Notes under the pieces: generated by a model | Told to the model about the DNA's origin: nothing | The model's database searches: none | Seen by the model: only the letters and a program-made list of their open reading frames with translations | Translations under genes and position numbers: made by a program | DNA from: Nibrella viscosa | Lineage (GTDB): Bacteria > Bacteroidota > Bacteroidia > Cytophagales > Spirosomataceae | Direction of reading: 5' to 3' | Length of the DNA: 64,000 nucleotides | NCBI RefSeq assembly: GCF_039541875.1 | Contig: NZ_BAABHB010000016.1 | Span: forward strand, 62,001-126,000 | In this document: piece after piece, positions 42,696 to 52,174 of the stretch | How positions within the stretch are numbered: the stretch's first letter is position 1 | How the letters are laid out: every line of letters begins with the position of its first letter

Positions 42696-43862
42696 ATGCA
42701 ACTTCTAGACCGGCAATTTGTCTTCTCCACCCAGCCCCGCTACCGGTTGGCCCGTCATGGTCTGTTCTGGCTGGTGGTGATGCTTTACTTTGGGTTTTTG
42801 TACAGTGTATTTCCGCTGCGGCACATGCTGTCTATCGGTATTGAGCCAATACCTGCTATGCTGTTTAGCTATTTAGTGTCGGCCATCGAGGCTTTCATCT
42901 ATATGCCTAATCATATGGTGCTGACCTACGGTATTCTGTACCTGCTAATTCCCGGGTTCTTATACAAAGGCCGCTATATTAGTATGTTTATTGGCGTACT
43001 GGGGCTAGGCGCTCTGGCGGCCTTGGTCTCAGTTTTTCTGGCGGCTAACGTAATTACTCCTTTACGCCAACTGATTGGGTTGCCCTCTTCGGAGTACTTG
43101 TCCAATATCGGATACGGGTTTATGGCCGGGTTACGGGGAGCTACTACCGTTGCCGGCTTTGCGGCTGCCATCAAACTCTGCAAAGACTGGTATCTGAAGC
43201 AGCAGGCGCTGCAACAGAGTCAGCAGGAAAAGTTTCAGGCGGAGCTGCAACTGCTGAAATCGCAGATTCACCCGCACTTTCTGTTCAATACGCTCAACAA
43301 CCTCTATGCCCTGACCCTTCAGAAGTCGGAGCAGTCGCCGGCGGTGGTGCTGCGGCTGTCGGAACTGCTCAGCTATATGCTCTACGACTGCAACGCCGAC
43401 GAGGTGCCGTTGGAGAAGGAGATTGCCTTTATCCGCAACTACGTAGGCCTGGAGCAACTGCGCTACGGCGAGCGGCTCGACCTGTCGATGAGTTTCCACG
43501 GCGATTTGCAGGGGAAGCAGATTGCTCCGCTGCTGCTGGTGCCGTTTCTGGAAAATGCGTTCAAACACGGGACCAGTGAGCAGCTCGACCAGGCCTGGAT
43601 CAGTCTGGATCTGGCCGTTGAGGGTGATTCGCTGCGGTTTAAACTCATCAACAGCCGCGATCCGGAGACCAGACACCCGGAGCGGCAGGGCGGCATTGGT
43701 CTGCAAAACGTCCGGAAGCGGCTCGACCTCCTGTACCCACAACGCTATGAGCTGCAGCTCATGCCCGAAGAAGATTTGTTTCTGGTGTCGCTGACGCTCG
43801 GCCTGGCAGATGCCCCTGCCTTACCGAACACTCAATCAGTTCAGACGGCGGTCGTTTCCTGA
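42696..43862 (+). CDS. LytS-type sensor histidine kinase
   Basis: 388 residues: four membrane helices in the first about 165 residues, a short coiled coil, then the His_kinase domain with phospho-acceptor His194 (IHPHFLFNTLNNLYAL) and an HATPase domain (LENAFKHGTS, GIGLQNVRKRL). No large external sensor domain is present, so sensing is probably within the membrane. The LytTR regulator starts 33 bp downstream. Confidence 0.92.
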   Translation: MQLLDRQFVFSTQPRYRLARHGLFWLVVMLYFGFLYSVFPLRHMLSIGIEPIPAMLFSYLVSAIEAFIYMPNHMVLTYGILYLLIPGFLYKGRYISMFIGVLGLGALAALVSVFLAANVITPLRQLIGLPSSEYLSNIGYGFMAGLRGATTVAGFAAAIKLCKDWYLKQQALQQSQQEKFQAELQLLKSQIHPHFLFNTLNNLYALTLQKSEQSPAVVLRLSELLSYMLYDCNADEVPLEKEIAFIRNYVGLEQLRYGERLDLSMSFHGDLQGKQIAPLLLVPFLENAFKHGTSEQLDQAWISLDLAVEGDSLRFKLINSRDPETRHPERQGGIGLQNVRKRLDLLYPQRYELQLMPEEDLFLVSLTLGLADAPALPNTQSVQTAVVS

Positions 43863-43895
43863 TTATCTTTGGTGAAACAACCACACCACACCGCT

Positions 43896-44621
43896 ATGAA
43901 ATTACGCTGTTTACTGGTCGATGATGAGCCGCCGGCGCTTGACGTCATCGAATCCTACATCGACATGATTGAGGGGCTGGAAGTCGTCGCCAAATGTCAT
44001 AACGCCGTTCAGGCCTTCAGTGTGCTGCAGGAGACGCCTGTCGACCTGATGTTTCTGGACATAAAAATGCCGAAGCTGCTCGGTACCGATTTTCTCCGCA
44101 GTCTGCGCCAGCCGCCCAGCGTGATCTTCACCACGGCCTACCGCGACTATGCCCTCGACGGCTTTGAGCTCGACGCCGTCGACTACCTGCTGAAGCCCAT
44201 AGCGTTTGACCGTTTTCTGCGGGCGGTCGCCAAGGTAATGCGGATCGAACCGGCAACTACCGGACCTCAGCCGCCGGTGCAGGAGCTGCCCGCTCCGGAA
44301 AAGGGCGCGTTTCTGTATTTCCGGGCCGACCGTAAAATGATAAAGGTCTTCACCCGAGACATCCAGTACATTGAGAGTCTGAAAGATTATATCAAAATCA
44401 TCACCGGCAATGCCAAACCGTTGCTGGTAAAGCAGACCATCAGTTCGGTAGAGGCCATGCTCCCGGAGCGGGATTTTCTCAGGATTCACCGGTCGTTTAT
44501 TGTGGCCGTGGATAAGATCAATGCCTTTACACCCAGTCATATCGACATTGCCGGGCAGGAACTGCCGATTGGCCGGCTGTACCAGAAAGATGTGGAGCGA
44601 ATGCTGAATATGAACCCATAA
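43896..44621 (+). CDS. LytTR-family response regulator
   Basis: The start is set at the ATG at 43896 (241 residues) rather than an upstream TTG, because MKLRCLLVDDEPPALDVI is the normal family N-terminus. The phospho-acceptor is D55 (LMFLDIKMPK). The C-terminal LytTR domain has IQYIESLKDYIKI and FLRIHRSFIVAVDKI. It is the partner of the kinase at 42696. A hybrid kinase starts 42 bp downstream and may belong to the same transcript. Confidence 0.94.
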   Translation: MKLRCLLVDDEPPALDVIESYIDMIEGLEVVAKCHNAVQAFSVLQETPVDLMFLDIKMPKLLGTDFLRSLRQPPSVIFTTAYRDYALDGFELDAVDYLLKPIAFDRFLRAVAKVMRIEPATTGPQPPVQELPAPEKGAFLYFRADRKMIKVFTRDIQYIESLKDYIKIITGNAKPLLVKQTISSVEAMLPERDFLRIHRSFIVAVDKINAFTPSHIDIAGQELPIGRLYQKDVERMLNMNP

Positions 44622-44663
44622 GCGCTTTTCTTCGTATAATTACCGTGTTTAACGGGTAATTCG

Positions 44664-47600
44664 ATGCAAGTGACGCTTAAAAGCAGGCTGTATTTGGGGT
44701 TTGGCCTGTCCATTTTCCTGATTATCCTTATCGGCGGCCTGTCGTACCTGACGTTCCGGCGGCAGGCCGACGATGCTGGTTGGGTAAAGCATACCTATCA
44801 GGTGATCAATCAACTGGAAAGCATTCAGAAAGTGCTGCTGGATATGGAAGCTTCCCGCCGGGGCTTCCGGAGTACCGACGAGCGCCGGTTTCTGTTGCCG
44901 TACAACAACGGCCTGCGCACCATAGGCCCCGCCGTTGAAACCCTGAACGAGCTGGTAAGCGACAACCCCGACCAACTGGCCCGCGCCCAGCAGGTGGGGA
45001 CCCAGGTGAATGGCATCCTGCAGTTCTGGGCCGAACTGGGTCTGGATGCCGGCCGGTACAGCCGGGAAGACATCATTCGCGTGACCGACATAGAGAAAGG
45101 CTGGATGGACAGCATCCGGAACCAGCTCGTCAAGATGGTTGAAACCGAACAACGGCTGCTGGCCCGGCGGGAGGAGGTCAGCAACCGGGCGGTGACCAAC
45201 GCATCCTGGTCGGTGGGGGTGGGCACGCTGGGGAGCCTGGGCATCGTTTGCGTATTGATGTATCTGATTCTGCGGGAGTTTGCCCGACGGCGCAATGCCG
45301 AACAGCAGCTCCAGCAAAACCTGACCAAGCTCGAAACCCTGAACCGGGAAAGCGAAGATAAAAACTGGGTGCTCTCCGGCGTATCGGCCATGCATACCAA
45401 CATGCAGGGCGTAACGGATGTACGCACCCTGGCCCGGACTGCCATCCACACCATTACCCAATATCTGGATGTACCGGTGGGCGCTTTTTATGTGCTGCAG
45501 CACCAACCCGATCAACTGGTGCTGACGGCCGCCGAAGCCATGCCCACAACCTCGCCCCGGCAGATAGCCGTGGGCGAGGGTCTGGTTGGCCAGGCGGCCA
45601 CCCGCCAGACGCCTTACGTGGTCAGAGAGGTTCCTGCCGGTTACTGGCACATTCAGTCGGGGAGCGGCCAGGCCCGGCCGGGCGAGGTGGCCCTGGTGCC
45701 GCTCTGGTACGACCAGGAGATCAAGGGCGTGCTGGAACTCGCATCGTTCCGGTCGTTTGACCCCCGCCAACTGGATTTTCTGACCGTTATTGCCGACAAC
45801 GTGGCGGTGGCTCTGAACGCGGCCGACGCCCGCGAGCGGGTGATGGCCCTGCTGGAGAAAGTGCAGGAACAAAAGGAAGAACTGGAAAATCAGCAGGAAG
45901 AACTCCGCCAAAGCAACGAAGAGCTGATCCGCCAGGCGGCAATCCTCCAGTCGTCCGAAGAAGAGCTGAAGGTGCAGGAAGAAGAGCTGCGCCAGATCAA
46001 CACCGAACTGGAAGAAAAGAACGAGGCCGTAGAGATCGCCCGCCAGGCGCTCACTCTGAAAGCCCGCGAACTGGAGGTGACCAGCCAGTATAAGTCGGAG
46101 TTCCTGGCCAATATGTCGCATGAACTCCGGACGCCCCTCAACAGCGTGCTGATCCTGGCCCGGCTGCTGGCCGACAACAAAACGCATAACCTGACCGACA
46201 AGCAGGTCGAGTACGCCAACATCATTCATAAATCCGGAACGAGCCTGCTCGACCTCATCAACGATATTCTGGACCTGTCCAAGATCGAAGCAGGCAAGAT
46301 TGACCTGCATATAGAGCCGGTGCCGGTGACCAGTATTGCCGATGATCTGCAGCAACTCTTCACCGTGGTAGCCGAGCAGAAAGGCGTTCAGTTGGTAACG
46401 CACATCGACGACGGTGTTCCCCCCCGCTTAGTCACCGATAAGCAGCGGCTGGAGCAGGTCATCAAAAACCTGCTGTCCAACGCCATGAAGTTTACGCCCA
46501 AAGCGGGACGCGTAACACTGTCGTTTTCGATGGTCACCTCAGGACGGTTGCTGTTTACCAACGATGCGCTCCTGAACGCCACCGACGTGCTGTCTATTGC
46601 GGTTACCGATACCGGCATTGGGATACCGGCCGATAAGCAGCAACTCATTTTTGAGGCTTTTCAGCAGGCCGACGGCTCTACCAGCCGCAAGTACGGCGGC
46701 ACGGGTCTGGGGCTTTCCATTGCCAAAGAACTTATCAGAAAGCTGGGCGGAGAGATTCACGTGCAGAGCGAGCCGGGGCAGGGCAGTTCCTTTATCCTGT
46801 ATCTGCCGGTTCAGCAGCCGGATGCCCGGCCGGCCCCCCGTTTTGCCGATCAGCCACCGACCACAGTGCCTGCCTTGCCCGTCAACGGAGTGGCGGAGCA
46901 AACCGTGCTGCCCGACGACCGGCATACCCTGACGGCTACCGATAAGGTCATGCTGATTATTGAAGACGACCCGGATTTTGCCCGGCTGGTGCAGGTGTTT
47001 GCCCGCCAGAAAGGATACAAAACCCTGATTGCCCTGAAAGGAGATGAAGGCCTGGAGTATGCCCGCCAATACAAACCGACGGCTATTACGCTCGACCTGA
47101 GGCTGCCGGTGATCGACGGCCGGCAACTCCTGAAACTGCTCAAGAGCGACGACACCCTGAAGCATATCCCGGTGCACGTGATTTCGGCCGCAGTGGAGCC
47201 GGATCTGGTCGCTGCCGACGCCCTGGCTTACGTCAATAAACCTCTGACCGAAGACGATCTTGAACAGGTATTTGTTCGCATCAGCGAGCATCTTCAGACT
47301 CAGCTCAAGCGAGTGCTCGTGCTGTCGGGCGATTACCTGACCGAAGCCTCGCTCAAACAACTAATCAACGACCGGAATTTTACCGGCCGATGCGACTTTG
47401 CCGCTACCGAAGCCGAAGCCCTGCAACACGTAAAGGAGCAGCGCTACGACTGCATTATTGCCGACATTGGCCGCGACTTTACCAAAGGCGTGCGTGAACT
47501 ACAGACCCTGCAGCATCAGATGGGCGTTGAAGAGGTGCCGGTAATCATTTATCTGGCGCAGGATCTGTCGGCCTCCGACGAACTGCAACTGAAGCGCTTG

Positions 47601-48110
47601 TCTGACGTGATCATCCGGGATTCGTCCCGCGCCAAGGAGCGGCTGATGGACGAACTGGAACTATTTCTCTACAAGATTCAGGAAAATGCCGCAAAACCAC
47701 CGTCGCGGTTCGAAAAGCCGGTGGGTGATGAAAGTCTGACCGGCAAAAAAGTGCTGCTGGCCGACGATGATATGCGCAATGTGTTTGCCCTGAGTACCCT
47801 GCTGGAAGAGCATCAGATGCAGGTACTGACGGCCGGCGACGGCCAGGAAGCCCTGGAACTGCTGGATCAGCACCCGGATGTAGACCTGGTGCTGATGGAC
47901 GTAATGATGCCGGAGATGGATGGCTATGAAGCCACCCGCCGTATTCGCAGCAACGAGCGTTTCCGGAAGCTGCCGGTAATTTCCCTCACGGCCAAAGCGA
48001 TGCCCGGCGACCGGGAAAAAAGCATAGAAGCCGGTGCCTCTGATTACATTACCAAACCCGTCGATAACCAGAAGCTGCTTTCTCTGATGCGGGTGTGGCT
48101 GGCCCGGTAA
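44664..48110 (+). CDS. Hybrid sensor kinase: CHASE3-like, GAF, HisKA/HATPase, three receivers
   Basis: 1148 residues. Order: membrane helix (about 12-30), CHASE3-like periplasmic domain (LLDMEASRRGFRSTDERRFL), second helix (about 178-203), GAF (about 225-385), a long Glu/Gln-rich coiled coil (about 390-465), HisKA with His486 (MSHELRTPLNS), HATPase (NAMKFTPKAG, GTGLGLSIAKEL), then three receivers: the first with D811 (TLDLRLP), a middle one of weak sequence (about 890-1010), and the last with D1079 (LMDVMMPEMDGYE). It starts the four-gene block with CheR, CheB and a receiver kinase. Non-motility signalling is likely, as no flagellar or gliding genes are nearby. Confidence 0.93.
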   Translation: MQVTLKSRLYLGFGLSIFLIILIGGLSYLTFRRQADDAGWVKHTYQVINQLESIQKVLLDMEASRRGFRSTDERRFLLPYNNGLRTIGPAVETLNELVSDNPDQLARAQQVGTQVNGILQFWAELGLDAGRYSREDIIRVTDIEKGWMDSIRNQLVKMVETEQRLLARREEVSNRAVTNASWSVGVGTLGSLGIVCVLMYLILREFARRRNAEQQLQQNLTKLETLNRESEDKNWVLSGVSAMHTNMQGVTDVRTLARTAIHTITQYLDVPVGAFYVLQHQPDQLVLTAAEAMPTTSPRQIAVGEGLVGQAATRQTPYVVREVPAGYWHIQSGSGQARPGEVALVPLWYDQEIKGVLELASFRSFDPRQLDFLTVIADNVAVALNAADARERVMALLEKVQEQKEELENQQEELRQSNEELIRQAAILQSSEEELKVQEEELRQINTELEEKNEAVEIARQALTLKARELEVTSQYKSEFLANMSHELRTPLNSVLILARLLADNKTHNLTDKQVEYANIIHKSGTSLLDLINDILDLSKIEAGKIDLHIEPVPVTSIADDLQQLFTVVAEQKGVQLVTHIDDGVPPRLVTDKQRLEQVIKNLLSNAMKFTPKAGRVTLSFSMVTSGRLLFTNDALLNATDVLSIAVTDTGIGIPADKQQLIFEAFQQADGSTSRKYGGTGLGLSIAKELIRKLGGEIHVQSEPGQGSSFILYLPVQQPDARPAPRFADQPPTTVPALPVNGVAEQTVLPDDRHTLTATDKVMLIIEDDPDFARLVQVFARQKGYKTLIALKGDEGLEYARQYKPTAITLDLRLPVIDGRQLLKLLKSDDTLKHIPVHVISAAVEPDLVAADALAYVNKPLTEDDLEQVFVRISEHLQTQLKRVLVLSGDYLTEASLKQLINDRNFTGRCDFAATEAEALQHVKEQRYDCIIADIGRDFTKGVRELQTLQHQMGVEEVPVIIYLAQDLSASDELQLKRLSDVIIRDSSRAKERLMDELELFLYKIQENAAKPPSRFEKPVGDESLTGKKVLLADDDMRNVFALSTLLEEHQMQVLTAGDGQEALELLDQHPDVDLVLMDVMMPEMDGYEATRRIRSNERFRKLPVISLTAKAMPGDREKSIEAGASDYITKPVDNQKLLSLMRVWLAR

Positions 48111-48117
48111 TAAAACT

Positions 48118-48945
48118 ATGAGTCATCAGCAAGAAATAAGTACGGAGGACATGGCCGAAGTGATCAATCTGATCCGGCTGCAGTATGGGTATGATTTTGG
48201 GGAGTATGCACCGGCTTCGTTCAAACGCCGGATTATCCGCTGCATGGCCGGTGCCGGGCTCAAAACCACCTACGACCTGAAGGTTCAACTGCTCAACAAC
48301 AGGCAGTTTTTTGCCTGGTTTTTGGAAACCATCACCGTCAACGTCACGGAGATGTTTCGGGATCCGGCATTTTACAAGGCCCTGCGGGAAGCGGTGCTGC
48401 CCACGCTGGCGTCGTACCCGGTCCTCAAGATCTGGCATGCCGGCTGCGCCACCGGCGAGGAGGTGTTTTCTATGGCCATTCTGCTGCAGGAGGAGGGCCT
48501 GCTGGGGCGTACCCGCATCTACGCCACCGACCTGAACCCCGCCAACCTGGAAAAAGCCCGGACCGGTATTGTTCCGCTGGCGCACATGCGCGAGTATACA
48601 CAGAATTACCTGCAGTCGGGCGGCAACAACGAATTCGCATCTTACTATACCGCCCGGTACGAAAACGCTATTATTAACAAAGAGCTGCGGCAGAACATTC
48701 TTTTTTCGCCCCACAACCTGGTGACCGATCAGGTGTTCAACGAATTTCAACTGATCTTTTGCCGCAACGTGCTGATCTATTTCAATAAATCCCTGCAGAA
48801 CCGGGTTATTCGCCTGTTTTACGAGAGCCTGGCCCCCCTGGGGTATCTGGCCATCGGCATGAAAGAGTCGCTGCTTTTTTCGGATATTCGCGACCGGTTC
48901 GAGGTGATAAACGCTACTGCCAAAATTTTCAGACGTAAATGGTAA
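48118..48945 (+). CDS. CheR-type protein-glutamate methyltransferase
   Basis: 275 residues. The N-terminal helical domain (about 1-75) precedes the SAM-binding fold, with the motif-I-like stretch IWHAGCATGEEVFSMAILLQ and the conserved LIFCRNVLIYFNK. It would methylate Glu side chains on a signalling protein using SAM. It starts 7 bp after the hybrid kinase and 7 bp before CheB. No MCP gene is in the window, so the substrate may be the hybrid kinase or a remote receptor. Confidence 0.92.
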   Translation: MSHQQEISTEDMAEVINLIRLQYGYDFGEYAPASFKRRIIRCMAGAGLKTTYDLKVQLLNNRQFFAWFLETITVNVTEMFRDPAFYKALREAVLPTLASYPVLKIWHAGCATGEEVFSMAILLQEEGLLGRTRIYATDLNPANLEKARTGIVPLAHMREYTQNYLQSGGNNEFASYYTARYENAIINKELRQNILFSPHNLVTDQVFNEFQLIFCRNVLIYFNKSLQNRVIRLFYESLAPLGYLAIGMKESLLFSDIRDRFEVINATAKIFRRKW

Positions 48946-48952
48946 GGCCGCT

Positions 48953-49531
48953 ATGATAAACGAAACAGGGTACGACATTGTCGTTCTTGGCGGATCGGCC
49001 GGTAGTATTTCGGTCATGATTCAGATCCTGTCGTCCCTGCCGACCCAATTTCCGCTCAGCCTGGTGATTGTGCTGCACCGGTTGAAAAATGTATCCAGCG
49101 AAATGAACAAAATCCTGTCGATGGGCCGGCGCGGACTCAGTATCCATGAGCCCGACGATAAGGAGCCGATTCAGCCTGGGCATATCTACCTGGCTCCCCA
49201 GAATTATCACCTGCTGGTGGAAGCCGACAAAAGCTTCAGCCTGGATTATTCGGAACTGGTCAATTACAGCCGGCCGGCCATCGATGTAACCTTCGAGAGT
49301 GTTGCCCAGGTATTTGGGGCCAGGGCCATTGGTGTGCTGTTGAGCGGAGCCAACCACGACGGAGCCGCCGGCCTGTTGACCCTGGTGAAGCAGGGTGGGC
49401 GCGGCATTGTGCAGGACCCCGAGACGGCCGATTACCCAACCATGCCGCGAGCGGCCCTGGCCCTGACCGATAAGCTGGATGTGTTTACCCCGAAACAGAT
49501 CGTGGCTTTTCTGACATCGCTTTGCTGTTAA
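48953..49531 (+). CDS. CheB-type methylesterase catalytic domain without receiver
   Basis: 192 residues covering only the CheB esterase domain. The catalytic triad is visible as Ser15 (LGGSAGS), His42 (VLHRL) and Asp in GANHDGAAGL. The usual N-terminal receiver is absent, so activity is not directly switched by phosphorylation. It removes the methyl groups that CheR adds. The gene is followed 11 bp later by a receiver-kinase, which may supply the missing receiver in trans. Confidence 0.9.
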   Translation: MINETGYDIVVLGGSAGSISVMIQILSSLPTQFPLSLVIVLHRLKNVSSEMNKILSMGRRGLSIHEPDDKEPIQPGHIYLAPQNYHLLVEADKSFSLDYSELVNYSRPAIDVTFESVAQVFGARAIGVLLSGANHDGAAGLLTLVKQGGRGIVQDPETADYPTMPRAALALTDKLDVFTPKQIVAFLTSLCC

Positions 49532-49542
49532 TCCCATTCCCT

Positions 49543-50655
49543 ATGTATATCAACTACGTTGCTAATGAGTTTACAATTCTGCTGGTCGACGACCGGGAGG
49601 AAAACCTGATTTCGCTGGAAGAAATGCTGGCCCAGGAGGGGCGCCTGTTTATAAAAGCCACCTCCGGTAACGAGGCCCTCCGGCACGTACTCAAAAATGA
49701 CCGGATCGGACTGATCATGCTCGATGTGCAGATGCCCGAAATGGACGGTTTTGAAGTAGCCCGGCTGCTCAAAGCCAACCCTAAAACCCGCCATATTTCA
49801 ATAATTTTCGTAACGGCTATCAGCAAAGAAGAGCAGTATGTGCTGCGGGGCTTTGAAGAAGGCGCGGTGGATTACCTGCAGAAGCCGCTCGACATTAACG
49901 TGACTAAAGCCAAGGTGCGGGTGTTTGAGCAGTTGTATTTTTACCAGCAGGAGCTGAAGAAAACGGCCGGCGAACTGGAGAGCATCAACAAGCAACTCGA
50001 AAAGTTTGTTTATATCGTCGCCCACGATCTGAAATCTCCGCTGACGGGAATCATGGCGTTGCTCTCCCTGCTGGAAATGAAGAGTGAACGGCAGGCTGTA
50101 AAGCCGGAGGAACTGCGTGAATACGTGGATGAACTGAAACAGGCGACCTATCACCTGTCGAATATGATTACCTCTATTCTGGAGTATTCCCGGAAAAGTG
50201 TGGCGGAGCAGACGGTGGAAGAGGTCGATGTGCAGAGACTGGTGAAGGAAATTGCGTTTCTGCTGTTTCCACCCAAGCATATCGAGATTCGGGTCGATGA
50301 ACCCATGCCCGTGCTGAAAACTAAAAAGCTGAAGCTTCAGCAGGTGTTTCAGAACCTGATCAGCAACGCCGTCAAGTACAACGATAAGCCGAACGGGCTG
50401 ATTGAGGTGGGAAGCCGGGATGCCGGGTCTTATGTAGAATTTTACGTCCGCGACAACGGACCGGGCATTCGGGCAGACGAGCAGGAGCAGTTGTTTGAGT
50501 TGTTCCGGACCAGCCACAACACCGCTCATACCGAAAGCAGTACCGGCGTTGGGCTAAATATCATGAAAATGCTGGTGGAAGAGCAGGGCGGTAAAATCCG
50601 GGTTGAATCGGAACCGGAGCAGGGCAGTACGTTTTACTTCGACTGGAAAAAATAA
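49543..50655 (+). CDS. Receiver-histidine kinase fusion
   Basis: The start is set at ATG 49543 (370 residues). An N-terminal receiver (about 12-130; phospho-acceptor D61 in IMLDVQMPEMDGF) is followed by a coiled coil and HisKA with His161 (YIVAHDLKSPLTG), then HATPase (ISNAVKYNDKPNG, GVGLNIMKML). It has no membrane helix. The receiver-first order suggests it relays a phosphate from the hybrid kinase. It is the last gene of the block. Confidence 0.92.
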   Translation: MYINYVANEFTILLVDDREENLISLEEMLAQEGRLFIKATSGNEALRHVLKNDRIGLIMLDVQMPEMDGFEVARLLKANPKTRHISIIFVTAISKEEQYVLRGFEEGAVDYLQKPLDINVTKAKVRVFEQLYFYQQELKKTAGELESINKQLEKFVYIVAHDLKSPLTGIMALLSLLEMKSERQAVKPEELREYVDELKQATYHLSNMITSILEYSRKSVAEQTVEEVDVQRLVKEIAFLLFPPKHIEIRVDEPMPVLKTKKLKLQQVFQNLISNAVKYNDKPNGLIEVGSRDAGSYVEFYVRDNGPGIRADEQEQLFELFRTSHNTAHTESSTGVGLNIMKMLVEEQGGKIRVESEPEQGSTFYFDWKK

Positions 50656-50744
50656 CCAGCCGGCAACCCACCGGTGAGGCAGGGCGGCCGGCTGTGTACC
50701 CTGGTGTACAAACCACCCGGCAGGGCGCACACCTCAGGCGCTGG

Positions 50745-50921
50745 TCAGGCCGGAACACTTGTTTTCGGTACCGATGTACTGATCTTCACATACGTCCGAA
50801 CGGGGTAGGCCGTGGTTGTGTCGATGGTTTCTTTACAATCGTAATGGGTCTTCAGCTCCAGAAAACTTTTGCCGGACATCTGAGCCATCAGGCGAATCTG
50901 CTGGTATTTTTCTGTTTTCAT
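50745..50921 (-). CDS. 58-residue protein, unknown
   Basis: A reverse-strand frame beginning MKTEKYQQIRLMAQMSGKSF and ending at a TGA at 50745. Residues look coding: charged helix, then an internal Cys and a TTTAYPVRTYVKI strand. It is preceded by a T-rich upstream region typical of Bacteroidota promoters. It fills part of the 480-bp gap between the receiver kinase (stop 50655) and the ATP-grasp gene (stop 51138). The rest of the gap is AT-rich and shows nothing else. Confidence 0.5.
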   Translation of the reverse strand: MKTEKYQQIRLMAQMSGKSFLELKTHYDCKETIDTTTAYPVRTYVKISTSVPKTSVPA

Positions 50922-51137
50922 GGCTATAAGGTTTTATGAGACGAACTAATAAGGCTATGCCAGCCAAAAAATAGCAAAACTTATTAAAATGTAAAACTTT
51001 TTAGAGGTAAAAAGAAGGTTTAGCTAAAATTAATTCCGTGTATTGCATTAATCATAGAATTAGTTGAATTTAGTAAAAATGGAGCGCCGGCCTGAGAAAC
51101 CGTTTGGCCGGTAGGGTCGGGTAACCCGGACCGACCG

Positions 51138-52022
51138 TCAGACGAGCGACGATACCGTCAGGTGCTGCAAGGCTTCGAAATACCGTTCGTAGCTGTTGGG
51201 ATCGGTAAACAGAAAGAGGAACGGTTCAATCAGTTCGAGTTCCATCAGCACAAACTGTTCGGCTACCAGGGTGCCGTCAACCCGGGCGTACAGGCAGTCT
51301 TTGGCGAAGCGCCGGACATAGGCTTCGGCGGCCTGAACCAGCGCCGGCGAGGGCTGCTGCGGATGAATGGTGCCGCCGAGGTAGTGCTGCACCCGGAAAT
51401 CACCGGCTTTGGCTTTCTTCAGCACGGCATGGCTGAACACGCCGTTGAAGAACAGCAGCGACCATTCGCCCTCCTCCTGAATCTGGGTCAGAAACGGCTG
51501 GACCATAAAGGCCTCCTGCTGCAGCAGCGCGTTTAGCTTCGGCGTAAAATCGCTTAGCTGTTCACGGCTAATGGCGTACGTATTTTTGGAACCGGCACTG
51601 ATGCAGGGCTTTACAATCAGCTTAACACTGTTAAACTGATCAAAATAGGCAGCTAAGTCGGCTTGTTCGCCTTTTTCCAGGAAAAGGGTAGGCGTAACCG
51701 GAAACCCGGCTGCGGCAATATCGCGCAGGTAATGCTTGTCGCTGTTCCATCTTACAATGTCATACGGGTTCAGCAGGGGTACGTGCTGCTGCTTCAACGT
51801 ATCCAGCCAGGCATAAAACTGGTCGATCTTCTCAAAGTAATCCCAGGGGGCTTTCAGCAGGGCCAGGTCAAAATGGGACCACTGGGCAAGGGGGTCAGTC
51901 CAGAGCATGAAGTGAATGTCGAGCCCTTTCGTTTTCAGAAACCGGAACAGGGCCTGATCTTCGTTTTCCACCGACGACGCATAGGTGCCGATGTCTTCGT
52001 AACAGATATACGCGATTTTCAT
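51138..52022 (-). CDS. ATP-grasp family protein
   Basis: 294 residues with the ATP-grasp layout: an N-terminal pre-ATP domain (MKIAYICYEDIGTYASSVEN), a central domain with KLIVKPCISAGSKNTY (nucleotide-binding) and a C-terminal core with YARVDGTLV and LMELELIEPFLF (metal and catalytic acids). The family ligates a carboxylate to an amine or thiol using ATP. The substrate is unknown. It resembles the RimK/glutathione-synthase-like proteins found alone in Bacteroidota genomes. Confidence 0.85.
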   Translation of the reverse strand: MKIAYICYEDIGTYASSVENEDQALFRFLKTKGLDIHFMLWTDPLAQWSHFDLALLKAPWDYFEKIDQFYAWLDTLKQQHVPLLNPYDIVRWNSDKHYLRDIAAAGFPVTPTLFLEKGEQADLAAYFDQFNSVKLIVKPCISAGSKNTYAISREQLSDFTPKLNALLQQEAFMVQPFLTQIQEEGEWSLLFFNGVFSHAVLKKAKAGDFRVQHYLGGTIHPQQPSPALVQAAEAYVRRFAKDCLYARVDGTLVAEQFVLMELELIEPFLFLFTDPNSYERYFEALQHLTVSSLV

Positions 52023-52174
52023 GGCGCAAAAATCGGCAAAACGGTAAAAGGAACCTACCCGTTGCTTTATTCTGTAATGAAGCCAATTCTGTCCCGGAAT
52101 ATTGCTTTCCCGCCTAAACCTGAGTAGATTGGCTCTTTGTCCCGGAATCTGTAAAGCAAGGCACTGACAAAGCT

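Noticed and set aside
44649..46403. A very long frame opposite the hybrid kinase
   Set aside because: His/Gln/Leu-rich shadow of a GC-rich gene; the forward frame has complete CHASE3, GAF and HisKA domains.
48049..49017. A 322-codon frame opposite cheR
   Set aside because: Fully overlaps a gene with clear CheR motifs; no own domain.
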